NCBI GenBank assembly: GCA_016717305.1
Contig: JADKFY010000002.1
Span: forward strand, 62,001-126,000
Direction: 5' to 3'
Source: Flavobacteriales bacterium
Lineage (GTDB): Bacteria > Bacteroidota > Bacteroidia > Flavobacteriales_F > PHOS-HE28
DNA: 64,000 nucleotides
The translations under genes and the position numbers were made by a program. Shown piece after piece: positions 25,159 to 32,647 of the stretch (its first letter is position 1; each line of letters starts with the position of its first letter). Under the pieces are notes generated by a model, which was given only the letters and a program-made list of their open reading frames with translations, had not been told where the DNA came from and made no database searches.

Positions 25159-26700
25159 TCACGTGATCTTGCTCGGCGTGTTCTGCCCTAACCACTTTTC
25201 CACCAGAACAACGCTGAAGCAAACGGCCAAGAGAAGGATCATTGGGAAAATATGCACCATGAAGCGGAACTCGGCCATTTTCAGAACCAATGGATAAACG
25301 AGGACCATGTACACAGCGACCAATGGTATCCATCTGGCCAATAGGGAGCGGGCTTTCCTCCAGTTCCAAAGCATGGTGAAGGCAGCGATGGTCCCGATCA
25401 TGACAGCAAAAACGTAGAGCGCCATTTGGAATAGCTTGAAGAACTTCATCCATAAGGGTAGTTCGTTGAAGGGTGTTTCGAACAAGGTTTCGGCTCCCTT
25501 CTGCCCAACCATGTTCGGAACCATTAGGAACCGGCTCAGCACATGATGCATGAACGGGGCCCCTTTTGCATGGAGTTCCGTGTAACGGTCCAACGCAGCA
25601 TCGGCCTTGGTAACGGCAGCTATGGAGTCTGCAGAACTCAATTGGCCGTTCAATGCTGCTCGGAAAAGTTCACTTACCATGACCAAACTGTCCAGGTCGT
25701 AACCGGGTGCGTAAGCGTAGCTGGGGGGTGGACCGGCCAAACGACCTTCGTTGTCCTTTTCAGCACAGCAGTACCATCGGCCAAACCAGCGAATGTCAGC
25801 TCCTGGATCCCACCAGATGTAGTTGCCTCCATAACCTTGAAGAAAACGCATCATGTAGCCCAAGTGATGCTTGGAGATCGCATCGGGCATCATGCCTTGG
25901 TTCGTTAGCGGGTTGAATTCGTGATTCGCCCGCCAATTGCGGATCACCCATGCGGTTTCGACCAAGGTGAAAGGGATGAGGAATATCAGCAACGCTCGAA
26001 CCGCAAGCGTTTTGCCCCAATGGATGTAGATCAACACCACTGCCGGTATCAACAATAGCGATGAAACCGGACGAAGGAAAATGAGCCAAGCAATGAAGGC
26101 TCCGCACAAAAAGAGCAACCGGTGATCCCGCTTGTCCAAAGCCCGTTGGAACAAGTAGGCTTGTATCACTAGCACTGAAGGGGCCAAACTGTCGGAAGAC
26201 AAGGCGGTGTCATACCAGCTCGTGTAGGTGCTCAGTAAGAATAGAATATAGGTGGCCAACGCTGCCCGGTGCGATCCGGTTAGGCGCAGTGCCAACAATG
26301 CAAGCAATAGCACACTGAGGCCAGAAAGGAGCCACTGTAGAGCAACCAGGGCTTTGTAACTCGCCGTCTGAGATAGGAATTGTCGAAAGATCCAATAGGG
26401 TGCACCAACACCAGGCATACGATAATCCGGACTATAATCCCCGCCATTAAGAATACTTTCTATAGGTTCGATATAGCCTGGGGTGTCGGTAACTTCCCAA
26501 TACCATGTAGCAGGTGAGTCAGCAGGTTTACGATCATGTACTTGCCAAACCACAAAGAGCGCCCTGAAGACAAGGGCGATCAGCAAGAAAGTGAGCCACT
26601 TACGCTGGATGAGCATCGGTTCCCGATCGATCTGGTTCCCGTCGGTCATGTTCCGATCCGGGTGGTCTTGCAGGCTGGATAAGAAGTTGGAACTGACCAT
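25159..26700 (-). CDS. GT-C type membrane glycosyltransferase (ArnT/PMT-like)
   Basis: 513 residues with about ten membrane segments; starts at 26649 and 26616 are also possible (the last puts the first membrane segment directly at the N-terminus). The layout is that of GT-C enzymes, which use lipid-linked sugars: one membrane helix, then a long first outer loop with an acidic motif (WEVTDTPGYIEPIESIL), then many helices, and a soluble loop (residues of about 285-395). It may add a sugar to a surface glycan or protein. It is divergent from the sugar cassette that starts at 27152 and may belong to the same pathway. Donor and acceptor unknown. Confidence 0.75.
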   Translation of the reverse strand: MVSSNFLSSLQDHPDRNMTDGNQIDREPMLIQRKWLTFLLIALVFRALFVVWQVHDRKPADSPATWYWEVTDTPGYIEPIESILNGGDYSPDYRMPGVGAPYWIFRQFLSQTASYKALVALQWLLSGLSVLLLALLALRLTGSHRAALATYILFLLSTYTSWYDTALSSDSLAPSVLVIQAYLFQRALDKRDHRLLFLCGAFIAWLIFLRPVSSLLLIPAVVLIYIHWGKTLAVRALLIFLIPFTLVETAWVIRNWRANHEFNPLTNQGMMPDAISKHHLGYMMRFLQGYGGNYIWWDPGADIRWFGRWYCCAEKDNEGRLAGPPPSYAYAPGYDLDSLVMVSELFRAALNGQLSSADSIAAVTKADAALDRYTELHAKGAPFMHHVLSRFLMVPNMVGQKGAETLFETPFNELPLWMKFFKLFQMALYVFAVMIGTIAAFTMLWNWRKARSLLARWIPLVAVYMVLVYPLVLKMAEFRFMVHIFPMILLLAVCFSVVLVEKWLGQNTPSKIT

Positions 26701-27151
26701 GACTAATTTCTATTCTGTTCAAGTCGTTCAGGGGCGGGGAACTGAAGGATGAAGCGTCCAGTGCAGATGAAGAAGGCATGCATCATTTGATCCAACATTC
26801 CGCTTTCAAGTTCATTTTGCCAGTTTCCGTAAATTCCAATGAATTGGTGAGCTTCCGTTGGAATCATGTTGCCTGTTCTTGGGGACGAGCAACCAAAGGA
26901 TCAGCCATGGAACGTTGAATGGCGTGAAAGAGTTGTGGTTTCAAGAGCCGATCAATGAGGGTCCGAAGGTAATTGCAGGATGGATGAGAAGATGAGAAGG
27001 GTCATTTAGCCACTTTTGATCGAGTTGGACAACCCCTTGATCTTTCCTTTGCACCGCGAACAATGCGACGTTCATCTTAATTTTCTGTTAAAGAGGACCA
27101 GTGGTAGCGGCGCATCTAATTTTCGCTCGGTTTGGTATTGCTAAGGGCAAC
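26701..27151. other. Divergent intergenic region of the sugar cluster
   Basis: About 450 bases between the GT-C gene (minus) and the aminotransferase (plus). No gene is visible. A TAATTTTC element near 27078 is one base off the -7 consensus. Regulation of both directions probably resides here. Confidence 0.4.
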
Positions 27152-28276
27152 ATGGAAGGAACGATCATACAAACAGCTGATCCGCGAGCGGAGTACAGAG
27201 CACTTCACGAAGAGATCGATGTGGCAATAAGGTCCGTATTGGAGGGCCCTTCCTACGTGTTGGGTGATGCTGTGCGCAGATTCGAAGAGGAGTTTGCCGG
27301 TCATGTCGGCGTGTCGCATGGCATTGGTGTGAACAACGGAACTGATGCGATCCATCTGGCATTGCGGGCGTTGGAAATTGGAACAGGGGATGAGGTGATC
27401 ACAGTTTCGCATACCGCGGTGGCCACAGTAGCTGCTATTTGCATGGCTGGTGCAACCCCGGTCCTGGCTGATGTGGACCCTGTTTCAAGAACATTGGATC
27501 CCGACTGGGTAAAAGGGTTGATAACTGCTCGGACCAAGGCTGTTCTACCGGTCCATTTGTACGGTCACCCCGCAGACATGGCTGGATTGACCAAAATATG
27601 CGCAGATCATGGCTTGTCCATGGTCGAGGATTGTGCCCAAGCCCATGGGGCCAGGTTTCATGGCCAACGTGTGGGAAGGTTCGGAGTGCTCTCCACATTC
27701 AGTTTTTATCCCACTAAGAATTTGGGTGCTATTGGAGATGCAGGTCTGGTGGCCACAAATGATGCATCCCTGGCAGAACGACTGCGCATGTTGCGTCAAT
27801 ACGGATGGGAGCGACCTCAGTTCAGCGAAATCCAAGGATGGAACAGCCGTATGGACCCTTTGCAGGCGGCCATCTTGTCGGTGAAATTGAAACACCTCGA
27901 TGCGCGAACGGAAAGACGTCGCGTTATTGCCGAGACCTATAATATCCGGCTCCGGGATCTTCCTCTTGTTCTGCCCGCAGAAGGATCGGGCTGTTTTCAC
28001 GTCTATCACCTTTATGTTGTGGAACTTCCCGATGAAGCCACACGCAATGCCCTTCGTGATCATCTTGCCCGTTCTGGGATCAATGCCGGTATCCATTACC
28101 CTTATGCGGTGCATCAACAGCCGGCTTACCAACCATGGATCCGGACCAGTGCCATGGTGGTAACCGAGCGCTTGGCAAGCACCGTACTTTCTTTGCCGTT
28201 GTACCCTGACCTGACAGACCACGAGATCCACCGCGTTTGTGACGCTGTCCGCACCTTTTATGGATCCCTTGAATGA
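27152..28276 (+). CDS. DegT/DnrJ/EryC1 sugar aminotransferase (FdtB/QdtB-like)
   Basis: PLP enzyme that aminates a keto group on a nucleotide sugar. 374 residues from the ATG at 27152; a GTG at 27101 gives an unlikely extension. The cofactor Lys is in SFYPTKNLGAIGDAG near residue 189, with family motifs GVNNGTDAIHLALRAL, VEDCAQAHGA and GWNSRMDPLQAAIL. The next gene is an FdtA-like ketoisomerase, so the product is probably a dTDP-3-amino-3,6-dideoxyhexose; that is an inference from the pair. It overlaps the next gene by four bases. Confidence 0.85.
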   Translation: MEGTIIQTADPRAEYRALHEEIDVAIRSVLEGPSYVLGDAVRRFEEEFAGHVGVSHGIGVNNGTDAIHLALRALEIGTGDEVITVSHTAVATVAAICMAGATPVLADVDPVSRTLDPDWVKGLITARTKAVLPVHLYGHPADMAGLTKICADHGLSMVEDCAQAHGARFHGQRVGRFGVLSTFSFYPTKNLGAIGDAGLVATNDASLAERLRMLRQYGWERPQFSEIQGWNSRMDPLQAAILSVKLKHLDARTERRRVIAETYNIRLRDLPLVLPAEGSGCFHVYHLYVVELPDEATRNALRDHLARSGINAGIHYPYAVHQQPAYQPWIRTSAMVVTERLASTVLSLPLYPDLTDHEIHRVCDAVRTFYGSLE

Positions 28277-28701
28277 GGCATACCTCGATCGGGGCGCTTC
28301 GCAGGATCCGCCTACAACAACATGCACGAGCAGATGGCCTTTTGACCGTGATCCCGGATGATGGTCCATTGGGCTTGGGGATCACCGTGCGACGGGTATT
28401 CACAGTGACCGAAGTCCCTGTGGGCGGCGTACGTGGGGACCATGCCCATCGCGATTGCACACAAGTAGTGGTTTGCTTACGTGGTTCAGTATCGATCGTG
28501 ATAGACGACGGCCGCGATTCCGTCAAGGTCAGGTTGGATCGGTCGGAAGAGGCCTTGTTCATTCCACCGGGATTGTGGAACCACCTCACGTTCGAAGGGC
28601 CTGATACGGTAGTGGCCGTATTTTGCGATCAGCCATTCATGGAATCGGATTATCTCCGCGACCGCGCTGCATATCAGGCATATAAAGGCGTCGGCACATG
28701 A
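28273..28701 (+). CDS. dTDP-sugar 3,4-ketoisomerase (FdtA/QdtA-like, WxcM C-terminal type)
   Basis: Cupin of 142 residues that moves the keto group of dTDP-4-keto-6-deoxyglucose from C4 to C3. Typical motifs: RRVFTVTEVP, VRGDHAHRDCTQVVVCLRGSV with the catalytic His residues, and the closing IPPGLWNHL and YLRDRAAYQAY. Overlaps of ATGA at both ends link it to the aminotransferase before it and the methyltransferase after it. Confidence 0.85.
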   Translation: MRHTSIGALRRIRLQQHARADGLLTVIPDDGPLGLGITVRRVFTVTEVPVGGVRGDHAHRDCTQVVVCLRGSVSIVIDDGRDSVKVRLDRSEEALFIPPGLWNHLTFEGPDTVVAVFCDQPFMESDYLRDRAAYQAYKGVGT

Positions 28702-29441
28702 AAGCTGGAATGGAGCAAGGGGAACACGGTCTTATGGAGCAGTTGGAAGGCACCTTGTGGTGGTACGCGGGCCTGCATGCCAATGTTCTTCACGCGATCG
28801 GCAAGTATGCTCAGAGAACGGACAAGTTGCTTGATGCTGGCTGCGGGACCGGGGGTATGCTTCAACGGATCGGCGCACGGTATCCGGATGTCAGATCACA
28901 TGGGCTCGACCTTTCAGAGTATGCTTGTCAAGCCGCACGTACCAAGACAGGTGCTCTGATCGTGCAGGGTTCGGTGGATGCGTTGCCTTATTTGGACAAG
29001 GCCTTTGATACCCTGGTCAGTTTGGACGTATTGGGTTACGAAATGGACGTGGATGCCGCAGTTGCGGGCTTCCATCGTGTTTTGCGCCCCGGAGGGGTCG
29101 CCATCATCAATTTGGCAGCCTACCAATGGATGCTTTCATACCACGATAAGGCGGTGGGTCAATCTCGCCGGTACACCCGAAGCGAGGTGATCGCTTTGTT
29201 CCGCCAGCATGGCTTCGTCATCCGGTACAGTACATATTGGAATACACTGCTATTTCCGCTCATGGTCCTTCAACGCAAAGTGCTAGGCTCTGACGGACGA
29301 AGTGATGTTCGACAAATTTCTGGGGTCATGAACAACGCGTTCAAGTTCTGCCTCAGCATCGAGCGTTTGTTTACTCGGAGAGCGTTACCATTGCCCTTCG
29401 GTGGATCGATCCTCCTTATCGTTCAACGCCCAACGGAATGA
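28698..29441 (+). CDS. Class I SAM-dependent methyltransferase
   Basis: 247 residues. SAM-binding motif I is LLDAGCGTGGMLQRIG near residue 44, and motif II/III region DTLVSLDVLGYEMD. Rossmann-type methyltransferase (Methyltransf_11/23 like). The position in the cassette suggests N- or O-methylation of the amino sugar made by the two genes before it, but the substrate cannot be read from the sequence. It overlaps its neighbours by four bases on both sides. Confidence 0.8.
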   Translation: MKAGMEQGEHGLMEQLEGTLWWYAGLHANVLHAIGKYAQRTDKLLDAGCGTGGMLQRIGARYPDVRSHGLDLSEYACQAARTKTGALIVQGSVDALPYLDKAFDTLVSLDVLGYEMDVDAAVAGFHRVLRPGGVAIINLAAYQWMLSYHDKAVGQSRRYTRSEVIALFRQHGFVIRYSTYWNTLLFPLMVLQRKVLGSDGRSDVRQISGVMNNAFKFCLSIERLFTRRALPLPFGGSILLIVQRPTE

Positions 29442-30361
29442 AAACCCTTTCTATCGTGATTCCGGTCTACAATGGTGCGAATAGTATTGAGCGGTTGGTG
29501 AGGGAGTTGGCAGCCTTGAATGAGGTTGGTTGGGAGTTGATCCTCGTCAATGATTGCAGTCCGGATGATAGTTGGGCCATCATTGAACGGTTGGCCAAAG
29601 AGGCTCCAATGCCAATCATAGCGGTTGATCTTGCTCGCAATTTCGGCGAGCACAATGCCGTAATGGCGGGGTATGCAGTAAGTTCTGGAAACCACGTGAT
29701 CAATATTGATGACGATTTTCAGAATCCACCGAGCGAGGTGATCAAGCTGCTCAAATTTGCCCAGGACAATCCGCAGTTCGATGTGATCTACACCAAATAC
29801 AAGCGCAAACAACACAACTTCTTGCGCAACTTGGGTAGCCGATTCAATGATCGTGTGGCAACCTTCCTCTTGGATAAACCACGTGGACTTTACCTGTCCA
29901 GTTTCCGCTGTGTCAACCGCTTCTTATGCGATGGGATCTTGGAATATGGAGGTCCTTACCCTTACATCGATGGGATCATTCTGGAGCGTACCCAACGAAT
30001 AGGAACCTTGTTAGTTGTCCACGCGCCACGCGTCGAGGGTCGGAGCAGTTATAGCTTCCGGAAACTCGTGAGGCTCTGGCTGTTCATGTTCGTGAACTTC
30101 TCGGTAATGCCCTTACGCATCAGCAGTATCATGGGCTTCGCGATCAGTGGCGCGGGGTTCCTATTGGCCCTTGTTGTTGTCTTCGAAAGCCTTGTTCATG
30201 GCACGCCGCAAGGTTGGCCTTCCATCGCCGCAGGCATCTTGGTCTTTGCAGGTATCCAGCTCGTCATGCTCGGTCTTATAGGCGAATACCTCGGCCGACT
30301 ATACTTGATGCAGAAGGGCAAGCCGCAATTCGTCGTGCGCACTAAGGTGATCGGGGTGTGA
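29438..30361 (+). CDS. Family 2 glycosyltransferase with two membrane segments (ArnC/DPM1-like)
   Basis: 307 residues. The N-terminal GT-A domain begins LSIVIPVYNGANSIERLV and contains VNDCSPDDSW and the metal-binding NIDDDFQNPP. Two C-terminal membrane helices (about residues 230-255 and 263-290) follow. This layout is that of enzymes which load a sugar onto undecaprenyl phosphate. In this cassette it could hand the modified sugar to a lipid carrier for the GT-C transferase at 25159-26700 (inference). Confidence 0.85.
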   Translation: MKTLSIVIPVYNGANSIERLVRELAALNEVGWELILVNDCSPDDSWAIIERLAKEAPMPIIAVDLARNFGEHNAVMAGYAVSSGNHVINIDDDFQNPPSEVIKLLKFAQDNPQFDVIYTKYKRKQHNFLRNLGSRFNDRVATFLLDKPRGLYLSSFRCVNRFLCDGILEYGGPYPYIDGIILERTQRIGTLLVVHAPRVEGRSSYSFRKLVRLWLFMFVNFSVMPLRISSIMGFAISGAGFLLALVVVFESLVHGTPQGWPSIAAGILVFAGIQLVMLGLIGEYLGRLYLMQKGKPQFVVRTKVIGV

Positions 30362-30412
30362 TCCATTTCCCCAACATCAGTGCAATACCAATGTCCGTCG
30401 TATCACCGTCGA

Positions 30413-30429
30413 ACAGGGTTCAGCCCTGT
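30413..30429. terminator. Hairpin between convergent genes
   Basis: ACAGGG-TTCAG-CCCTGT, a perfect 6-bp stem with a 5-base loop, between the stops of the GT2 gene and the Fic gene. There is no clear T run. Confidence 0.4.
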
Positions 30430-30437
30430 GAGAATCG

Positions 30438-31424
30438 TTAATACTGTTGCCGATAGTGTGCTTGACGCTTCGTTCCAGTAAGAATGAGCACTTCTTTTTC
30501 CACCCCTTCTGCAAGGTCCCTGCTGGCCGTAGCTGTGCTCAATTCGGGGTAGAAATTCAGATAATCCTTCCTCCTGAAGGATCGGTCCGCACTGCCGCGC
30601 AGCGGGCCGTTCCGCAAGAACAGCCCTATCCGATCTGTCGCGTTGCGACCAGGGTCCGGGACATTTAGCAATTCTGCCAGGGCCTCATCGATCCGTTCCA
30701 AGAGGTAGGCGATGAATTCCCCGCAATCCCCCCGTCGGTCGGCATATTCCAATGCTGCGTAGTATGCAGGTTGTGTGTGCTGGATGAATGCCTCAACTGG
30801 GAGATAGGCGAATACTGGCCAATGCTGCATAAGCATCCGCTTTTGCCATAGGCGGGCCAGTCGTCCGTTCCCTGCTGTGAAGGGTCGTAGGTAAACCAAC
30901 CCGAAATGCAGCACGCAACTCGTGATCAAAGTCGGAAAACTGTCCTCCTCCGCGTGGCGCAAGAGTTCTTCCACGTGTACAGGCAGGTCATGTGCGCTTG
31001 CCGTGCGCAAGGGTTCGGGTTCGCCGTACAGCACATCCATTGGGCCGGTCCTGAAGTGGCCGGCATCGAGCGCCAAGCCGTGCATTAACACACCATGTGC
31101 CTGACGAAGGTCTTGTGAAAGAAAAGGGTCCAACTGGTGTAACAGGGCATATGCCCGGTGGGTGTTCACGGCCTCCAATGCAGAAGAGCCTTCCGTTGCG
31201 CTGGTTGGTTTGTCCACCAGTTGTGCCACGGGTAGTGCCTCCAAAGCCGAACCCTCTAGTGCCAACGTACTGTGCACGCTACTAACATGGTAAGCTTTTT
31301 CGAGGTCGGGAGGTGGCTGATGCAGGTGTCGTGCATGCACTTCGCCCAAGCGTTGGTGAACTGTTGCCAATAGGTTCAGCATTCTGGGGCTTATGGAATA
31401 GTATGTGAGGCTGGGAACGTCCAT
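30438..31424 (-). CDS. Fic-domain protein lacking the catalytic His
   Basis: 328 residues. Fic enzymes usually transfer AMP to a target protein. The N-terminal inhibitory helix has STLALEGS, which fits the class II S/TxxxE(G/N) motif. The core holds RTGPMDVLYGEP (flap region) and the active-site loop LRPFTAGNGRLARLW. Compared with HPFx(D/E)GNGR, the catalytic His is Arg and the metal-binding acid is Ala, while GNGR is kept. A C-terminal winged-helix region (RRKDYLNFYPELSTATASRD ... GTKRQAHYR) is present. It may be inactive for AMPylation or use other chemistry. No antitoxin-like partner is adjacent. Confidence 0.85.
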   Translation of the reverse strand: MDVPSLTYYSISPRMLNLLATVHQRLGEVHARHLHQPPPDLEKAYHVSSVHSTLALEGSALEALPVAQLVDKPTSATEGSSALEAVNTHRAYALLHQLDPFLSQDLRQAHGVLMHGLALDAGHFRTGPMDVLYGEPEPLRTASAHDLPVHVEELLRHAEEDSFPTLITSCVLHFGLVYLRPFTAGNGRLARLWQKRMLMQHWPVFAYLPVEAFIQHTQPAYYAALEYADRRGDCGEFIAYLLERIDEALAELLNVPDPGRNATDRIGLFLRNGPLRGSADRSFRRKDYLNFYPELSTATASRDLAEGVEKEVLILTGTKRQAHYRQQY

Positions 31425-31446
31425 TTATAGAATCAAATGATGCTAA

Positions 31447-31454
31447 CAAAGATA
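31447..31454 (-). promoter_or_regulatory. -7 box before the Fic gene (TATCTTTG)
   Basis: Exact TAnnTTTG match on the minus strand, 22 bases upstream of the ATG at 31424. No clear -33 box. Confidence 0.5.
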
Positions 31455-31649
31455 ATCACATCAGTTATTCGTCAGCCCTTCGTCTTCGATCATTCAACAA
31501 TAATTCGGTGTTAGGGCGCGGGATCTGAGACGGTTTTGTAAATATTATCCGCTTGGATCGCAGTGAATTAGGTGCTGTGCAACCGCAAACCGGGATCCGT
31601 CGCCGATCCATAGAAGTTGGGTTATGAAAGAATATTTCAGTGAACAATG

Positions 31650-31680
31650 CTTGGTGGAAAAGGCTTTTCACTTACTTTTG
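31650..31680 (+). promoter_or_regulatory. Main promoter of the ribosomal superoperon
   Basis: CTTG (-33, 31650-31653), a 19-base spacer, then TACTTTTG (-7, exact TAnnTTTG) at 31673-31680. It leaves a leader of about 55 bases before rpsL and rules out the longer in-frame start at 31624. Confidence 0.8.
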
Positions 31681-31740
31681 CAGCCCGTTTTCCACTTCTA
31701 CAGGACGAAAACACCTGAAAGCCAAGACGAAAAGTACCTC

Positions 31741-32139
31741 ATGCCAACTATCCAACAGCTCATCCGCAAGGGTCGTCAGACTCCGCAATACAAGAGCAAG
31801 TCGATCGCACTGACCGCTTGTCCGCAGCGTCGTGGCGTTTGCACGAAAGTGTACACCACCACACCTAAGAAGCCGAATTCTGCGCTTCGTAAGGTGGCCA
31901 AGGTGCGTTTGGTCAACGGGTATGAAGTGATCGCGTACATCGGTGGTGAAGGACACAATCTCCAAGAACACAGTATTGTACTGGTGCGTGGCGGTCGTGT
32001 AAAGGACCTGCCAGGTGTGAAGTACCACATCGTCCGTGGTGTGTTGGACACATCGGGTGTTGAAGGGCGTAATCAGCGTCGGAGCAAATACGGCACCAAG
32101 CGTCCTAAGGCCGGAGCGGCACCAGCAAAGAAGAAGTAA
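31741..32139 (+). CDS. rpsL: Ribosomal protein uS12
   Basis: 132 residues. 30S decoding-site protein. The streptomycin-related loop TTPKKPNSALRKVAKVRL is present with Lys at the usual position, as is the second loop GRVKDLPGVKYHIVRG. First gene of the operon after the promoter at 31650-31680. The start at 31741 (MPTIQQLIRKGR) fits the family; a longer frame from 31624 crosses the promoter. Confidence 0.98.
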   Translation: MPTIQQLIRKGRQTPQYKSKSIALTACPQRRGVCTKVYTTTPKKPNSALRKVAKVRLVNGYEVIAYIGGEGHNLQEHSIVLVRGGRVKDLPGVKYHIVRGVLDTSGVEGRNQRRSKYGTKRPKAGAAPAKKK

Positions 32140-32158
32140 CCTTCACGGATAAGCAGCC

Positions 32159-32623
32159 ATGCGTAAAAAGACGATAAAGCACACGATCCTTCCCGACCCA
32201 AAGTTCGGTGATGTGCAGGTGACCAAGTTCGTGAACAACTTGATGTACGACGGCAAGAAGACCAAGTCATTGGATATCTTCTACAGTGCCATCGACATCG
32301 TTGCTGAAAAGAGCGGTGAGGACGGATTGGAGATCTTCCGGAAAGCGTTGGTCAACGTTACACCTCAGGTAGAGGTACGTAGCCGTCGTGTAGGCGGTGC
32401 GAATTTCCAGATCCCCCAAGCGGTTCGTGAGGACCGTAAGAAAAGCTTGGCAATGAAGTGGTTGATCGGGTACGCCCGCAACCGCAACGAACGTAGCATG
32501 GCCAACAAGCTGGCCAACGAGATCCTCGCGGCAGCGAAAGAAGAAGGAGCGGCCTTCAAAAAGAAGGAAGAGATCCACAAAATGGCCGAGGCCAACAAGG
32601 CGTTCAGTCACTTCCGCTTCTGA
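32159..32623 (+). CDS. rpsG: Ribosomal protein uS7
   Basis: 154 residues. Primary 16S rRNA-binding protein that organises the 30S head. It has the usual segments DPKFGDVQVTKFVNNLM, VEVRSRRVGGANFQIP and LAMKWLIGYARNRNERSM. It starts 19 bases after rpsL. Confidence 0.98.
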   Translation: MRKKTIKHTILPDPKFGDVQVTKFVNNLMYDGKKTKSLDIFYSAIDIVAEKSGEDGLEIFRKALVNVTPQVEVRSRRVGGANFQIPQAVREDRKKSLAMKWLIGYARNRNERSMANKLANEILAAAKEEGAAFKKKEEIHKMAEANKAFSHFRF

Positions 32624-32647
32624 TAACGACGGTAGAGCAAAAGTAAA

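Noticed and set aside
31624..31740. N-terminal extension of rpsL
   Set aside because: It would cross the -33/-7 promoter at 31650-31680 and has no counterpart in uS12 proteins.
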